A stretch of DNA of 64,000 nucleotides from NCBI RefSeq assembly GCF_000002985.6, contig NC_003283.11, positions 20,027,501 through 20,091,500 on the forward strand. The letters run 5' to 3'. Source of the stretch: Caenorhabditis elegans (lineage: Eukaryota; Nematoda; Chromadorea; Rhabditida; Rhabditidae). Positions 12,000 to 24,800 of the stretch are shown here, one piece after another. A program made the position numbers and the translations under genes. The notes beneath the pieces are model-generated. The model was given only the letters and a program-made list of their open reading frames with translations. It was not told the origin of the DNA and searched no databases. Position 1 is the first letter of the stretch. Each line of letters starts with the position of its first letter.

Positions 12000-13230
12000 G
12001 GGCTACATTGGGACATTTAGAACATTTGGGGGACATTTGGGGACATTTTGGGGACATCTAGGAACATTTTCTTGTAAACCATAAATATTTCCCTGTAATT
12101 TGCAAAAGTTTGACACCCATATTGGATATATTCCAAGAAGTCTGGTTTTCAAGCCTGAAAATCGGCCTAAAGCGGCCTGACATGGCCTGAAAATTTTACA
12201 TCGCCGAATTGAGCGAATATTGGTGAGAAATCTATAAAACTTTGTGATATTGAACACCAATTTCGGTTGTCTTTTAAGAAATTTAACTTTCCGGTCCAAA
12301 ATCGGCCTGAAACGGCCCGAAATCACCTGAAAATTTTGCATTTCAAATTTCAGCAAATATCGATGTCATATCTTTGCAGCATTTATAAAGTTTTATAATA
12401 TTTGGCACCCATATCGGTTGTCTTATAAAAAATTTAACTTTCCGGTCCAAAATCGGCCTGAAACGGTCTGAAATGGCCCGAAAATATTACTTTTCAAAAC
12501 GCAGCAAATGTCGGTGTGATATCTTGCAGTATCTATAAAATTATGTAATATGTGCTACCCATTTTGGTTGTTTTTTTTTAAATTTAACTTTTTGGCCTAA
12601 AATCGGCCTAATGCGGCCTGAAATGGCCTGAAAATTTTGCATTTTAAAATTCAGCAAAAATCGGTGTGCCATCCCAAAACTCTCGTGATACTTAACACAT
12701 TTTCCGGATGTCTTACAGAAAATTTAACTTTTAGGTCTAAAATCGACCTAATGCGGCCTGAAATAGCCTGAAAAAAGCCTGAAAATTGAAAATCAAAAAT
12801 TTAGCTTAAGATTTCATATCGCTGCAAATTTTGAGCCAAACTTAAATTTCACCGTAAATTACCCCTGAAATCAGCTATATTTCAAGCCTAAAATTAGCTC
12901 GGACCGGCCTGAAAGGGCCTAAAAGAGCCTGAAAATCTTAAAATGGAGAATGTAGACAACTTGGATGCTAATAGTTTTAAAGCATATTAAAATCTTCGGA
13001 AATCATGGAAGGCTTTATTTTTGGCTCGAAATCAGTTTGGCACGGCCTGAAACGGCCTGAAAAAGCCTGAACGCCTCATGCCTCAGAATATAGCCGATAT
13101 GGGTGTCAAAATTTGCCAAATTTTTCAGCGTTTTCAGTTGTCAAGTTGAAAAGTGATCTACATGCTCCAAGCTTTGTCTCAATTTCGTCCCAAACGACAC
13201 TCCGAAATTCCGCCTTGTATTAACGGCATT
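12000..13230. repeat. Cluster of GGCC foldback repeats
   Basis: Begins with GGGACATTTGGGGACA-type sequence and carries at least six cores of the CGGCCTGAAACGGCCTGAAA type, ending with ATATAGCCGATATGGGTGTC and AAACGACACTCCGAAATTCC. Successive cores at about 12170, 12310, 12460, 12605 and 12750 repeat every ~145 bp, so it is a local tandem array. It fills the space between the small gene and the 3' end of the minus-strand gene. Confidence 0.75.
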
Positions 13231-13488
13231 TCTGGACGATTTTTGTGGTTTTAAGTATTAAAATTTTGTTTTTTGATAGTTAATTTATATTTGTTACACT
13301 AAAATTTCAAACAACTATTCATCAAAACAACAATACTGACGTAGTTTTCAGCAAATGTTCAAAAGTTATCAGTGGTCAGAAAAAACTCGTTTTCGGGCCC
13401 TTCAAAAAAGAAAAACATAGGAAAAAAACAGCATGTAATTCATCAAAAAGTATCTGAATACGGAAATTTCCACAAAAAATCGAAAAAT

Positions 13489-16400
13489 TTATTCCTGCAA
13501 GACCGAGTAGGTGCTCTCTTCATAATTCATCGAAGTTCTTCGCAAACGTCCATTTTTCGTCGTTTGCCATTCGGGTTTTTCAGGAATTGGCTGAAAAATT
13601 ATACATTTTGATTTTATTCCACAAATTTTGTTATTATTTACATCATCAAAAAATTTGAAAAAAAATTCAAAATTGAAAATGCACAATTTTTTTTTGAATT
13701 TTTTAAAAATGCCACTGTGGGGACATGGAACATCTAGAAAACTTTTAAGTTTGAAATTTGTAATCTACGCAAAATTTCGTGTGGATTTGACACCCATATC
13801 GGCTATATTCGAAATGATAAGATTTTCAGGCTATTTCAGGCCGATTCAGGCCGATTTCAGGCCTGAATATGAAATTTCGAAGTTTTCTGCCACCCAAATT
13901 GAAATTTTCCACAAAATTCGCAAGAAATATAAGAAACATATTTGATAATTCCGAGTTTCGAGTTTTCCGGCTTGTTCAGGCCGTTTCAGGCCTATTTCAG
14001 GCTTGAAAATTAGATATTTGTTTTGTAAAAGTGTTTTGGTTTAATTTCATCAATATCATTAATTTTACTGAAAGTTGACACTCATATCAACTATATTTTG
14101 CGTTTTGGGATTTTTAGGCCGTTTCAGGCCAAATTAAGTGTTTTTTTCAAGCCGCATAATTCAAAAATTGTGCAGAAATGAAAAAAAATTAGTTTTACAT
14201 TAAAAGCCTAAGTAATATTCGATCAGTAGTTGCTAATCGTAGTGAAATCCAAGCGCTAACCTATTCTAAAACTTTTGACGTGCTGTGCTACCAGGAAACG
14301 TGGTTAACAACTGAAAAACAAGATTCTTTAGTGACGGGTCTCAGTAATCAATACTCTGTCTTCCGTACGGATCGTGCTAAAGGGAAACGAGGTGGAGGTG
14401 TTTGTAATGTGGTAAAAGTAGAAATCCCATGTGAAACAGTAGTTTCAGAATCTAAAATTAACGCTTATGAAATTCTCGTAAATGACCTGAACATTGACGT
14501 AGTTCCCTTTAGAATCATAAACATTTATCGTGCTCCTTCTTGCACTTATCAAAATACTGTTAGACTAATTAGTAAAATTGAAGACCTTGTGGAACATCAA
14601 GGCAAAGTTGTAGTTGTGAGAGATCTTAATATTGGAGGTATCGACTGGAGCTTCAACGACTCTAAAACTAAATTAGGTTCTTTATTAGTAGATCTGTGCA
14701 AAAACCATAATCTGGAACAATATGTCAAAATGCCAACCCGCAAATCGAAAATTCTGGATGTTGCTCTTTCTAATTCCGTAATCAGCAATTTAAACATCAT
14801 GGCCCCAATAGGGTCTAGTGACCACAATACCATTAAGTTGACGGTACAGCTCTTACAAAATATATCTGTCCCTAAGAAAATGATACCAGATTTTTCGAAA
14901 CTGGACTGGCCCTGCTGTGCAACATACTTTGAAAACATAGAGTGGGGTAAGGTATTTGATACCCATTCCCACGTGAACGATATTTATGAATGCTTTCTAG
15001 GCCACATTAGAACAATGTTCTCGCAGGCAGTCCCAACTATGCCGATGCCAGAGACTTCAAAACCAGTGCCTCAATATTTAAGGTCTTTTGAACAAATGGT
15101 AAAAAACCAATTCAGCAAAACGATAATGTCGAAAACTATGAATGATTTTATAGAATACATTTACCTAGCGAGAAAATATAGGAAAAAGTTGCGGAAGTAT
15201 CTAAGTAACCTGGAGGTAAAGTTATTTAAAAAAAAAAGGGCAATAGTAAGTTTAGTAAACACGCAAAAACTCTTCTGAAACCGCGAAACTGTAGTGTTCC
15301 AACCCTGATAGATAATGACGAAAATGAAATTGTCTCTGAACTAGACAAAGCAAATCTTCTAGCATCCTACTTTGAGGCTCAGTATACAAATCAAAATAAC
15401 AAGAATTTTGCTCTAGCCGATGATTCTGTATCAGATCAACCAATTCCCTGGGTTACTGATGCAGAAGTTCTAAAAGTGATCATGGCCTCGAAAAAGTCTT
15501 GCTCTGTAACAAGCGACCAGGTCCCATTTACGTTTATAAAAATACTATCGCCTCTCATCAGTAGCGTTCTGGCCCAGATTTTCAACTTGAGCATGATGAG
15601 AGGGCAAGTCCCGCACGCTTGGACTGAATCCATTGTAATACCTCTTGGAAAAATCACTAACGCTAACAATCCAACCGACTTCAGACCCATTAGCTTGACC
15701 TCGCACTTGTGCAGAGTTTACGAAAGATGTATATTAGCAAAAATTGAGTTATTTCTAGTAGATAACAAATTTTGGTCACAAAATCAACATGGATTCCGCC
15801 CCAGAAAATCAACGGTGACTAATATGTTAGAATCTTTGAATGATTGGACTAAAAGTATTGATCTCGGTGAGCAAATCGATATCATATACCTAGACTTTTC
15901 CAAGGCTTTCGACCGGCTCCCACATGACTTACTTTTAGATAAACTCGTATCTTTAAGAATGAACAAAAATTTACTGATATGGTTGAATGAATTTCTCTCA
16001 AATAGAAGCTTTAGGGTTAGAATTGGGCAAACGCTGTCATCCAGAAAATTGGCCACCTGTGGCGTCCCACAAGGCGCAGTTCTGTCACCACTTTTGTTTG
16101 GTATCTATGTTAATGATCACCAATATTACCCAAAAAAGTAGCATGTAAACAGTTTGCAGATGACACGAAATTGTATGTATCGACCCCTAAGACTGAAAGC
16201 GAAAACAATTTACAGTCTGCTCTAGATGCTGTAGTAGATTGGACAAGGGGATCAAAACTCACTCTAAACCAATCTAAGACAGTTCACGTCACAGTAGGAA
16301 AACGTAGAACAGTTTTCAAATACCACCTAGACGGTTACCCTATTGAGCGAAAAGCTATTACCAGAGACCTTGGATTTTTAATCTCTGAAAAGCTGGATTT

Positions 16401-19400
16401 CTCTGAGCATTGGAGGAAATGTATCAATCTAGCTAAATTTCAACTGGCCAACATGTTCAACCAGTACAGTACCTCCAATAAGAAACTAATGATTCTCTTA
16501 TACAAAACTTTCATCCGCCCTCGTTTAGAATATGGAACAGTAGTGTCTTCTCCGACAAAAAAATCGGATGAGAAAGCAATAGAGTCTGTGCAAAACGCGT
16601 TCACTTGGCGCCTTTATAGTAGAATCAAAAAAAGATATATTAATCCAACTGATAAAGATTACAAAACTGCCATGGAACGTAACGAACTATTCGACCTCCA
16701 AACCTTAAGCACGAGACGTAAAATAATTGACAGAATCCAAGTAATCAGAATGAATACTGGTAAAGTAGACTTAAAAACATCTGAGTTTTTTGAGCAACAA
16801 GAGACCCACACTCGTTCTAAAAAGAAATATGTCTGGCGCACAGGAAAATCTAAAATTAGGAGACACTTTTTTGTCAACAGAACACTACCCACAATGAAGC
16901 AACACTGATCTAATGTTACCTTATCCTCACTTCTATCCATCATTTATTCTTGCCATTTATACATCGATATTTCTGTTTTTTGCTTCTTCTCCAATGTAGC
17001 CACTATTTTCTTCTCATCTCTTTTTTATTTTTGTTCCGTTTTATTTATGTAATTTATTTATGTAACCACTTGTGATGGTTTGTATCTATTAATGTGTGTT
17101 TTTTTTTCTACCTCACGATATCTTACTATCGTAATAAATTAAATTTAATTTAAATTAAAATTTAAAAAAAGTCAGAAGTTATTACCATACCAAATACTAT
17201 TTGGGTTGCAGGCTTTTCAAGCCGGTTTCAGGCCGGTTTAGGCCCAAAAACTAAATATTTTGAATATAGCCAATATGGGGGCCAAATTACATTCAAATTT
17301 TGCGTAGATTTCGAATTTAACTAAATGAAATGTCTCAAAACGTCCAAAGTGTCCCATTTTCTCCGAAATGTCCCAGAAATTTTAAAAAATTCTTAAAACT
17401 TACGACAAAGTCATCATCCTTATTAATTCTCGATCTTTGAGTGCTCGCCACCTCCAGCTCCGATCTTTTTGGTTCAGTGACGTCATCCTCCTGAGTTTTT
17501 TCGACTTTCAGCGTGGAACCCGGGTGCAGCGACATTTCCGACAAATTTTTGCCGGACCGAGATTTTAAAGAGCTTTGAGTTGGCTGCAGTTGCAGAGATG
17601 ATGGAATCTGTAAAAAAAAAATTATCAAAAAATTATAAATTGAGTGATTTACATAAATTTCCGTGTTTTTTTTCAACAAAAAAAAGCGCCCTTGTGGGGA
17701 CATGAGACATCTGAGACACTTATGACAATTGAAATTTGAAATCTTCATAAAATTTGCATATGATTTGACACCCATATTGCCTATAATCTAAATTTTGAAG
17801 TTTTCAAGCTTTTTCAGGCCGAATGAGGTCCGATTCGAGCCAAAACTATAATGTGTTCGGAATATAGCTAAAATAAAATTAAAAAATATTCGGAACTGAT
17901 TAGAAAGCTAAATTTTGTCATGAAATTAAATATTTTCAGGTGTAGGCCATTCCAAGCCGAAATAGGCCTGAATCCGGCCTGAAGACCAAAGTGCTCAGAA
18001 TATAGTCGATGTGGGGCTTATTTTGTGGCAAATTTTATGGAGATTCCGAATTTTCAAGTGAAAAAGTGCAAAATGTCCCATGTCCCCGCAGTGGATGCTT
18101 TCATGAAATTTTCAAGTGACCAATGGGCTTTTCATTGCATCCCCTGGGCTTTGGCTTGCTCCTTCTCTGATTTTCACCTTATTTCTCATCTCGAACTCAG
18201 ATTCCTCACACGTTTTTCGTCGTTTTTCACACAAATTCGTGAGCAAAACCTCGACGATTGTCCACAAAATTGTGATAAAAACACAGAAAACTATGCAAAA
18301 TGAGTATTTGCAGACGGCCTTAAGCCTATTGAAAAGCTCTGAATTGTCCAGAATGAATCTCTCGAAAAATTGGAAAAATGAGGGGTTGTGCCAGTTGCAG
18401 TTGTGGCCGGAGCAGCAGCAAGCCCATCCGTTGGGAAGTTCCAGGAAAACGAAGGGATTCGGGGATTTGAAGCAGTGGGTGTAGGATTCTGAAAAAAAAT
18501 CATTGAAAAGTTATGAAAAATCGATATTTTGAAAACATAAAATTTCGATTTTCAAAAAAAAAAAATTTTTCGAAATTTATTTTTCAAAAAAATTTTTTTC
18601 CGAAAAGTTACTTATAATTTTTTTTTAACATTCAAAAACTTATCTCTTGAAATCTAAAACTTTCAGGCTTAATTCTCAAAAACTGAGTCAGTTATCGATT
18701 TTCGAAGTTTATCGATTTTTCCGAATTTTTCGAAAGTGCCCCTGTGGGGACATGGGACATCTGGGAATCACTAGAGTGTCAAATTCAGATTTCGCACACA
18801 ATTTGGTGAAAAATGCTACCCATATCGGCTATATTCGGATAATTTTGAATTTTCGGGCTGTTTCAGGCCGTTCCAGGCCGATTTTTGGGCAAAACCATAC
18901 TAATGGGGAAAATAGCCAATATTAATGTGTAAGCTTAATGAATGTCATGAAAGTTTAAAAATTTGCACCCTCATTGGCTAAGTTCTGCTATTTTTGAATT
19001 TTCGTGCTTTCCGGGTCGTTTCAAGCCGATTTCAGGCCAAAAACCGGATATTCTGAAACATAATTATTATGAGTCTTAAAACACAGAAATTTTCATTTTG
19101 AGAAACATAAAATGCAAATTCGCTCTGGATATATACAAATAATTCCAGATTTTCAAGCTTTTCAGGCCGTTCTAGGCCGATTTCCAGCCTGAATTCCGAT
19201 TACTCTGAAAATAGGCGATGTAGATGCCGAAGTTCTGAAAATTCTTTAAAAATCTGAAGTTTACACCTTCTCTGGCTATATTCTGTTATTTTAGAATTTT
19301 CGGGCTTCCCAGGCCGTTTCAGGCCCAAAAACTGACTATTCCTGAATGTAGCCGATATGGGTGTCAAAATTCAGCTAATTTCAAAAGAAATTCATTTTCA

Positions 19401-19898
19401 GTACTCTGAATACCGCAAAGTGTCCCCAAAGTGTCCCCGCAGTGGCAAATTTTCAGTTTTTTTGTTTTTTCTTTGATAATCTTACTAGAATTGATGTGGC
19501 ATTCCAACGGTAATGCAAAGCTGCTCACATGCCCCTGCCACGTGGCAGAATGAGTTCCATTTGTGCCGAAAAACATTACACAGGCCTGAAAAAAAAATCT
19601 GAAATTTTTTAAAAATAATTTTCTACTTACGGGCGGTCCGGTTTTTGATTCGTGTGTAATATTATACGTGGCAATTGTGGTGTGTTCACCTTCCAGTGTG
19701 AATTTTGGGAATTTGTCATAGATCACCTCCTGAAAATTGGAGAAATTAGGAAATTTTTGGTTTTTTCATAATATTTTTTTGGTTTTTTCATAATAATTTC
19801 CAGCCGCATACCTTTGTGGTGTAGCACTCCAAATACTTCATTTCTCCGTTTTCGGCCATTGTTTTGAGAAATTTGAAGAACAAGAAGAATATTTGCAT
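13489..19898 (-). CDS. Single-pass membrane protein with three-finger (Ly6/activin-receptor-like) ectodomain, 300 aa
   Basis: Six exons in transcription order: 19812-19898, 19631-19729, 19486-19585, 18178-18488, 17404-17607, 13489-13590; all junctions keep phase and give 300 residues. The start ATG (19898) opens a hydrophobic signal peptide (MQIFFLFFKFLKTMA). The ectodomain has spaced cysteines and ends with CCCSGHNCN (119-127), the CCxxxxCN hallmark of Ly6/uPAR and activin-receptor ectodomains. There is a potential N-glycosylation site NIT. A membrane segment (about 157-180, FCIVFCVFITILWTIVEVLL) is followed by a basic stop-transfer (CEKRRK) and a ~115-residue Ser/Lys/Glu-rich tail without a kinase domain, so it is not a TGF-beta receptor. 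The last intron (13591-17403) contains a non-LTR retrotransposon in the opposite direction. I do not know a gene symbol. Confidence 0.75.
13700..14189. repeat. GGCC foldback repeat, left part, cut by the LINE
   Basis: Starts with CACTGTGGGGACATGG and ACACCCATATCGGCTAT, then several CAGGCC cores. It ends abruptly where the retrotransposon begins; GGCC sequence of the same family resumes at about 17210, so the element probably inserted into this repeat. Confidence 0.65.
14190..17160 (+). mobile_element. 5'-truncated non-LTR retrotransposon (CR1-like LINE)
   Basis: About 2.97 kb containing an apurinic-type endonuclease, a reverse transcriptase and a 3' tail of (TAAATTTAATT)-type sequence. The 5' end starts inside the endonuclease domain, as expected for incomplete target-primed reverse transcription. 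Just before the tail lies a short hairpin ACGATA-TCTTAC-TATCGT, a possible recognition structure for the element's enzyme. It sits in the intron of the minus-strand three-finger gene, in the opposite orientation, and inside a GGCC foldback repeat. The clade assignment (CR1-like, as in C. elegans Sam/Frodo-type elements) is tentative. Confidence 0.85.
14197..16908 (+). pseudogene. LINE endonuclease-reverse transcriptase, frameshifted
   Basis: Three consecutive blocks in different frames. The endonuclease block (to 15278) has CYQETWL, RDLNIGGIDW (usually GDFN) and SDHNTI. A frame break falls at an A-run near 15229-15238. The RT block (about 15285-16139) has DFRPISLTSHL, QHGFRPRKST, LDFSKAFDRLPHD and CGVPQGAVLSPLLFG. 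A second break near 16110-16139 precedes the catalytic FADD box at about 16157 and the thumb/C-terminal region, which ends with TAA/TGA near 16908. The catalytic aspartates survive, so inactivation is by two frameshifts and the missing 5' end. It appears fairly young. Confidence 0.85.
17210..18100. repeat. GGCC foldback repeats around exon 17404-17607
   Basis: 17210-17375 looks like the right remainder of the unit split by the LINE (CAGGCCGGTT cores, ATAGCCAATATGGG, AAAGTGTCCCA). 17690-18100 is another complete unit (GGGGACATGAGACATCTGAG, ACACCCATATTGCCTATA, core, ATAGTCGATGTGGG, CATGTCCCCGCAG). The exon sits between them. Confidence 0.7.
18735..19445. repeat. GGCC foldback repeat unit
   Basis: Starts GCCCCTGTGGGGACATGG and TACCCATATCGGCTATATTC, carries at least four GGCC cores (about 18865, 19030, 19170 and 19315), and ends TAGCCGATATGGGTGTC and AAAGTGTCCCCGCAG. 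It lies in an intron of the three-finger gene. Confidence 0.75.
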
Positions 19899-20084
19899 TT
19901 TGACGAGAGAGAACTTTGGAAATAAATTTTTGAAAACAAAAATTTCGTGGAAAAACGTGAAATTTTTTTTTAATTTTAAAATTCAACATTAACCTTTAAT
20001 TTTACGTTAAAAATATATATTTCTTACACTTTTTCATCTCCTACAAAAATTTCTACAATTTTGAGCATTTTTCAGGAAAGGGTC

Positions 20085-21030
20085 CAATTGGCGCAGTGGG
20101 ATTTTCGCCGGATACCACTTCCACGCAGAAGAATTATTAAATCATGATTATAATGCTGAAGACCTCGAATTTTCAGAAAAAAATTAAGTTTTTTGAGTTT
20201 TATCTGAAAATTGAATATTCGTCTTTTTTCCTGTTTTCGGGTAATATTTATGTAAAATCACATACAAATTGTGTTAAAACTATAATTTCAGACATTCCAG
20301 AATTTTTAGAAAAAATTGTTTGAATGGCGCAGTGGGATTTTCGCCGGATACCACTTCCACGCAGAAGACCGGGGTTCGAGTCCGCACTGTGGCATAATTT
20401 TTTTAAAGCTGTTTTAGGGTTAAAAAATGTGCTTAATTTGAAAATTAGAGTTAAAGGTAAAAAAAAACCCCGCTTTCCTGCAAATTTCCGGCAAAAAAGC
20501 GTTTTCTAGAAGAAATCAAATTTTCAACTAACTTTTTAGAGGTTTTTTCGAAAATTACACAATATTTGTGCTTGGAACGTTTTAAAATTTTAGTTATTGC
20601 TGTTTGGAACAGTTTTCAAAATTTGTGCACACATGGCGCAGTGGGATTTTCGCTGGATACCATTCCCACGCAGAAGGCCGGGGTTCGAGTCCGCACTGTG
20701 GCATTAATTTTTTAAAAAGCTGTTTAAGGGCTAAAAATGTGCTTAATTTGAAAATTACAGTTATAAACTTGAAAACTTTCAATTTTCCGCAAGTTTCCCG
20801 CAAAAAATAAAAGTTTTTTTTCGAAGGAATCAAAATTGTGGCTCTCAACTTAAGTTTTGAACATTTTCTTCGAAAATTACACAATATTTGTGCTTGGAAC
20901 GTTTTAAAATTTTAGTAATTGCTGTTTGGAACAGTTTTCAAAATTTGTGCACACATGGCGCAGTGGGATTTTCGCTGGATGCCACTTCCACGCAGAAGAC
21001 CGGGGTTCGAGTCCGCGCTGTGGTCAATAT
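20085..21030 (+). repeat. tRNA-like array, four units, ~310-320 bp period
   Basis: A-box-like TGGCGCAGTGGG starts near 20089, 20324, 20634 and 20956. Units 2-4 keep a B-box GGTTCGAGTCC; unit 1 lacks it because the sequence breaks right after CACGCAGAAG. Units 3 and 4 share nearly identical upstream spacers (for example GTTTGGAACAGTTTTCAAAA near 20603 and 20924). It lies in the gap between the three-finger gene and the SRH gene. Confidence 0.75.
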
Positions 21031-21417
21031 ATTTTTTTCGATTCAAAAGACACATTAAAAGTAGACACTACATGAAATACGTGCCGAGAAACTTATTTTT
21101 ATGTTCTTGGAGTACAAAAAATCACAAGAATATATAATTAAATTTTTTATTTCTAACTCGAAAAGCTGTGATTTCTGATGCTAAAATTCAGAACAATTAG
21201 TGACGTAACAACTAGGCACCTGCCGCACGAAAACCTAATTTGATATTGCAAAAGTGGCTATTTATGCTTGCTCTCAGGTGCTCAGAATCCAGTTTGTGCC
21301 TTTTTTTAGCAGGTTTTGAGACGTTTTCGATCATTCTCGACCATTTTGACATTGAAATTTGAATTCAGCACCTATTAATTACTCTAAAAACAATAGAAAA
21401 TCAATATAAAATTATTG
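21031..21417. other. Intergenic spacer, nothing recognised
   Basis: AT-rich sequence between tRNA-like units, with one GC-richer stretch (about 21190-21300) lacking any coding frame or known motif. It may hold part of the SRH gene promoter. Confidence 0.4.
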
Positions 21418-21785
21418 AGCCACAGTTGGGGCTCGAACCCCGGTCCTCTGCCTGGAAGTGGCGTTCGGCGAAAATCCCACTGCGCCACTTGGAAAAATTA
21501 TTTAAAATTGTTGATATCAGTGTTTTAGCTTATTCTAAATACAATTCTTATGTTTTTTTTACAACAAAACATCCAGAAAATTAGTTGTCAAGTTCGATTT
21601 TCCAGTTCTAATCAAAAACTCAAATTTTCTAGTGAAAATTCTGATTTCTCAGTGTTTTGACTTTTATTTTCGGGTTCAGCGCAGTTTTCTTACCCTGAAA
21701 TAATCCAAACAAAAATTTATGCCACGGTGCGGACTCGAACCCCGGTCTTCTGCTTGGAAGTCGGCGAAAATCCCACTGCGCCATA
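21418..21785 (-). repeat. Two inverted-orientation tRNA-like units
   Basis: Units at about 21418-21492 and 21720-21785 read on the minus strand (B-box GGTTCGAGCCC and GGTTCGAGTCC; A-box-like TGGCGCAGTGGG), spaced about 302 bp. They are opposite to the array at 20.1-21.0 kb, and immediately upstream of the SRH gene. Confidence 0.7.
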
Positions 21786-21881
21786 CGAGCAAAACCTTTA
21801 ATTTTGGACAAAAATCATTTTTCTTTTCGAAATCTAAATTAATTTTTTTATTTGATATCATCATTTTTCAGGAGTTCAAAT

Positions 21882-24800
21882 ATGCATTCCTGCTCAAACC
21901 CGTACCTGGCGAGCCCGGACTTTCTGAAAACCGCGTTCCATGTCATAACCGCCATAGCTACTCCAATTCATGCGTTCGGATTTTATTGCATAATACGAAA
22001 AACCCCGCAACACATGAATCCTGTCAAATGGCTTTTGTTTAATTTGCACTGTTGGTGTATTTTATTGGATGTTACCATTAGCTTTTTGGGTATTCCGTAT
22101 ATACTTTTTCCGGCAATGGCTGGGTATGGTCTTGGGCCCATCGAGTCCCCAGGACTGTTTTTCTATCTGGGAGTCACTTTTGTTACAGGTAGGTTTTTTT
22201 TTTGGAAATTAAAAAAAATCAAAAAAAATTGAAATAAATTTTTGGGACATCTGAGACGTTTTTTAAATGTAAAATTTGAAATCTCAATCAAATTTGGTAA
22301 GATTTTACACCCATATTGGCTATATTCCGAGAAGTTTGAGATTTCAGGCTTTTTCAGGCCGGTTTTAGTCTTAAAAATCAAGATTTAAATTTTGACCATG
22401 ATGGGGCTCAAACAAATTTGCAATTTTAGATTTTTACACTAATATTGTCCATATTCCGAATAGTTTGAGATTCCAGGCTTTTTCAGGCCGTTTCAGGCCG
22501 GTTTTAGGCCGAACTGTTGGGACATTGGAAATTTGAAACATTTGAAACTTTTTTTGAATTTCGGTAAAATTAATATATGGGTGTATGCTGAACACATTGA
22601 GATTTCAGGCTTTTCGGGCCGTTTCAGGCTGAGTGCAGGCCTAAGACTAATTGTTTTCCAAGTTTAGTCAATATGTGTGTGAAATCTTTGAAAATTATAA
22701 GGAAACGTGAAAATTAAAATGAAAAACGTTATAAATCGTCGAAAATTCGCATTTTAAGCTTTTCAGGCCGATTCGGGCCGAGTTCTGGACTAAACTGAAA
22801 TTTCTCTGAATATAGTCAATATGGATGTCAAAACTTTGCGAATTTTGTGAAAAATTCAAAAGTCATACTGAAAAATGCCAAAAAAATGCTCGAAAATTTA
22901 ATTTCAAACTTTTCAAGCCGTTTCAAGCCGATTTCAGGCCTAAACCAAAAAATCAACCAAATATAGCCAATATGGGTGTCAGAACTTTGCGAATTTTATG
23001 AGAAACTTAAATATCACACTGAAAAATGACAAAAATTGGTGAAAAATCTGATTTCAAACTTTTCAAGCCGTTTCAAGCCGATTTCAGGCCCAAACCCAAA
23101 AGTCAACCAAATATAGGCAATATGGGTGTCAAAATTTTGCAAATTTTATGAAAACTTTGAAAATCAAACTGAAAAATGTCGAAAATTGCTGGAAAATGTG
23201 ATTTCAGGCGTTACCACATCGATTTTTGTAACTTTCGAAAATCGATATTTCATTTTGTTTGGTGAATCATCAGCATGGAGATATTTTCGAAAACCTGCAG
23301 TTGTTTTGAGTTATATTATTGTACCGTTATACTACATGCCATTACAGTTTTTCATCCCTGAACAGGAATCCGGAAGGGAAATTTCGTGGGCGGTAGGATT
23401 AAAACCTTCGAAAATATTTGAAATAGATAATGTTTTAAAATTTTAAGGCAGCAGAAAATGTTTTCTGCAATTTTTACTTCAAAAATTAGCCGATTAAGTT
23501 AAGTTTAGAAAAAAAATTTCAAAATTAAAAAAAAAAATTTTGAAAAAAATTTTTTTTTTAGAAATTACTTCTCTGAATTTTGAATAAAAATTAACACAAA
23601 ATTCAAACAATGTCATAAAATTCCAGCTGCTCGACTGTATCCCCGAGCTCCCAAGAGATGGCCGTGAGCTTTTCGTTCTGGCCACTAATCTAAAAGGCCC
23701 GGGCCTGACAATCTTCATATCCGAGATTCTTCCGATAGTTCAATGTGGTACATTTGTCAGTCTTAATTTATATAATTTAACTATAGCGAGACCAAGTGGA
23801 ATGTCGAAAAAGACTATTCAAATGCAACATTTATTGATTTTTGCGTTGATTCTTCAGGTAAAAACTTTTTTCTTCGGGACGTAAACCAGTTTTAAGTAGA
23901 AAATTTGAATTCTACGTGAATTTTGCGTTGATTTGACACCCATATTGACTAGATTCCAAGTTTGTTAAGTTTCAGGCCTGAAATGGCCTAAAATTGGCCT
24001 GAAAAAGCTTGGAACTCCAACATTGCTGAATATGAGGCTTACGTTAGTTTGACACCTATACTGGATATTCTTCCGAAGATTTTTTGTCTTAGGCCTGAAA
24101 TCGGCCTGAAATGGCCTGAAAATCTCAAATTTCAGAACTTAGCCAATATGGGTGTCAAATGATTGCAAATTTCGTGTATAATCCGAATTTTCTATTTTTA
24201 CAAACTTTCGGAACCTCAAAGTGTCCCAAATCGTGGCCCAAACGACACTCCGAAATTCCGCTGGACCATTTTAGCGTACACACATGATTTTTTACTTGAA
24301 AATGCGTTAATTAATGAAATTTCAGTTTGACACCCACATTGACACCCATATTGACAATATTCTGATAGTTATTAGGTTTAGGCCTGAAGTCGGCCTGAAA
24401 CGGCCTGAAATTCTCAAATTTCAGCATGGAGCCAATATGGGTGTCAATTGTGCAAAAATATTAGATAGATTACTCAAATTTTTCCACTGAAAATGTCTGC
24501 TATCGTCCAAGGCCCAGATATTCGGCCTAAATTCGGCCTAAAATGGCCTGAAATTCTGAAATGTCAGAATATGGGTGTCAAAAAAAATATGGGTGTCAAA
24601 TTGGTGTCAAATTTTGTGTAGATTCCGAATTTTTGTGTGAAAAATGCCCCTAATAAACAATTTCAATTTTTTTTTGAAAATTTGGAAAAAAAAAATTTTG
24701 AAAACTTTTGAAAAACAAATTTTTTTTTCTGAAATTTTTTAAACAAAGTTTGACTCAAAATTGGCGTAATTTTGTATTTTCAGGAGTTTTATCAAAAAAA

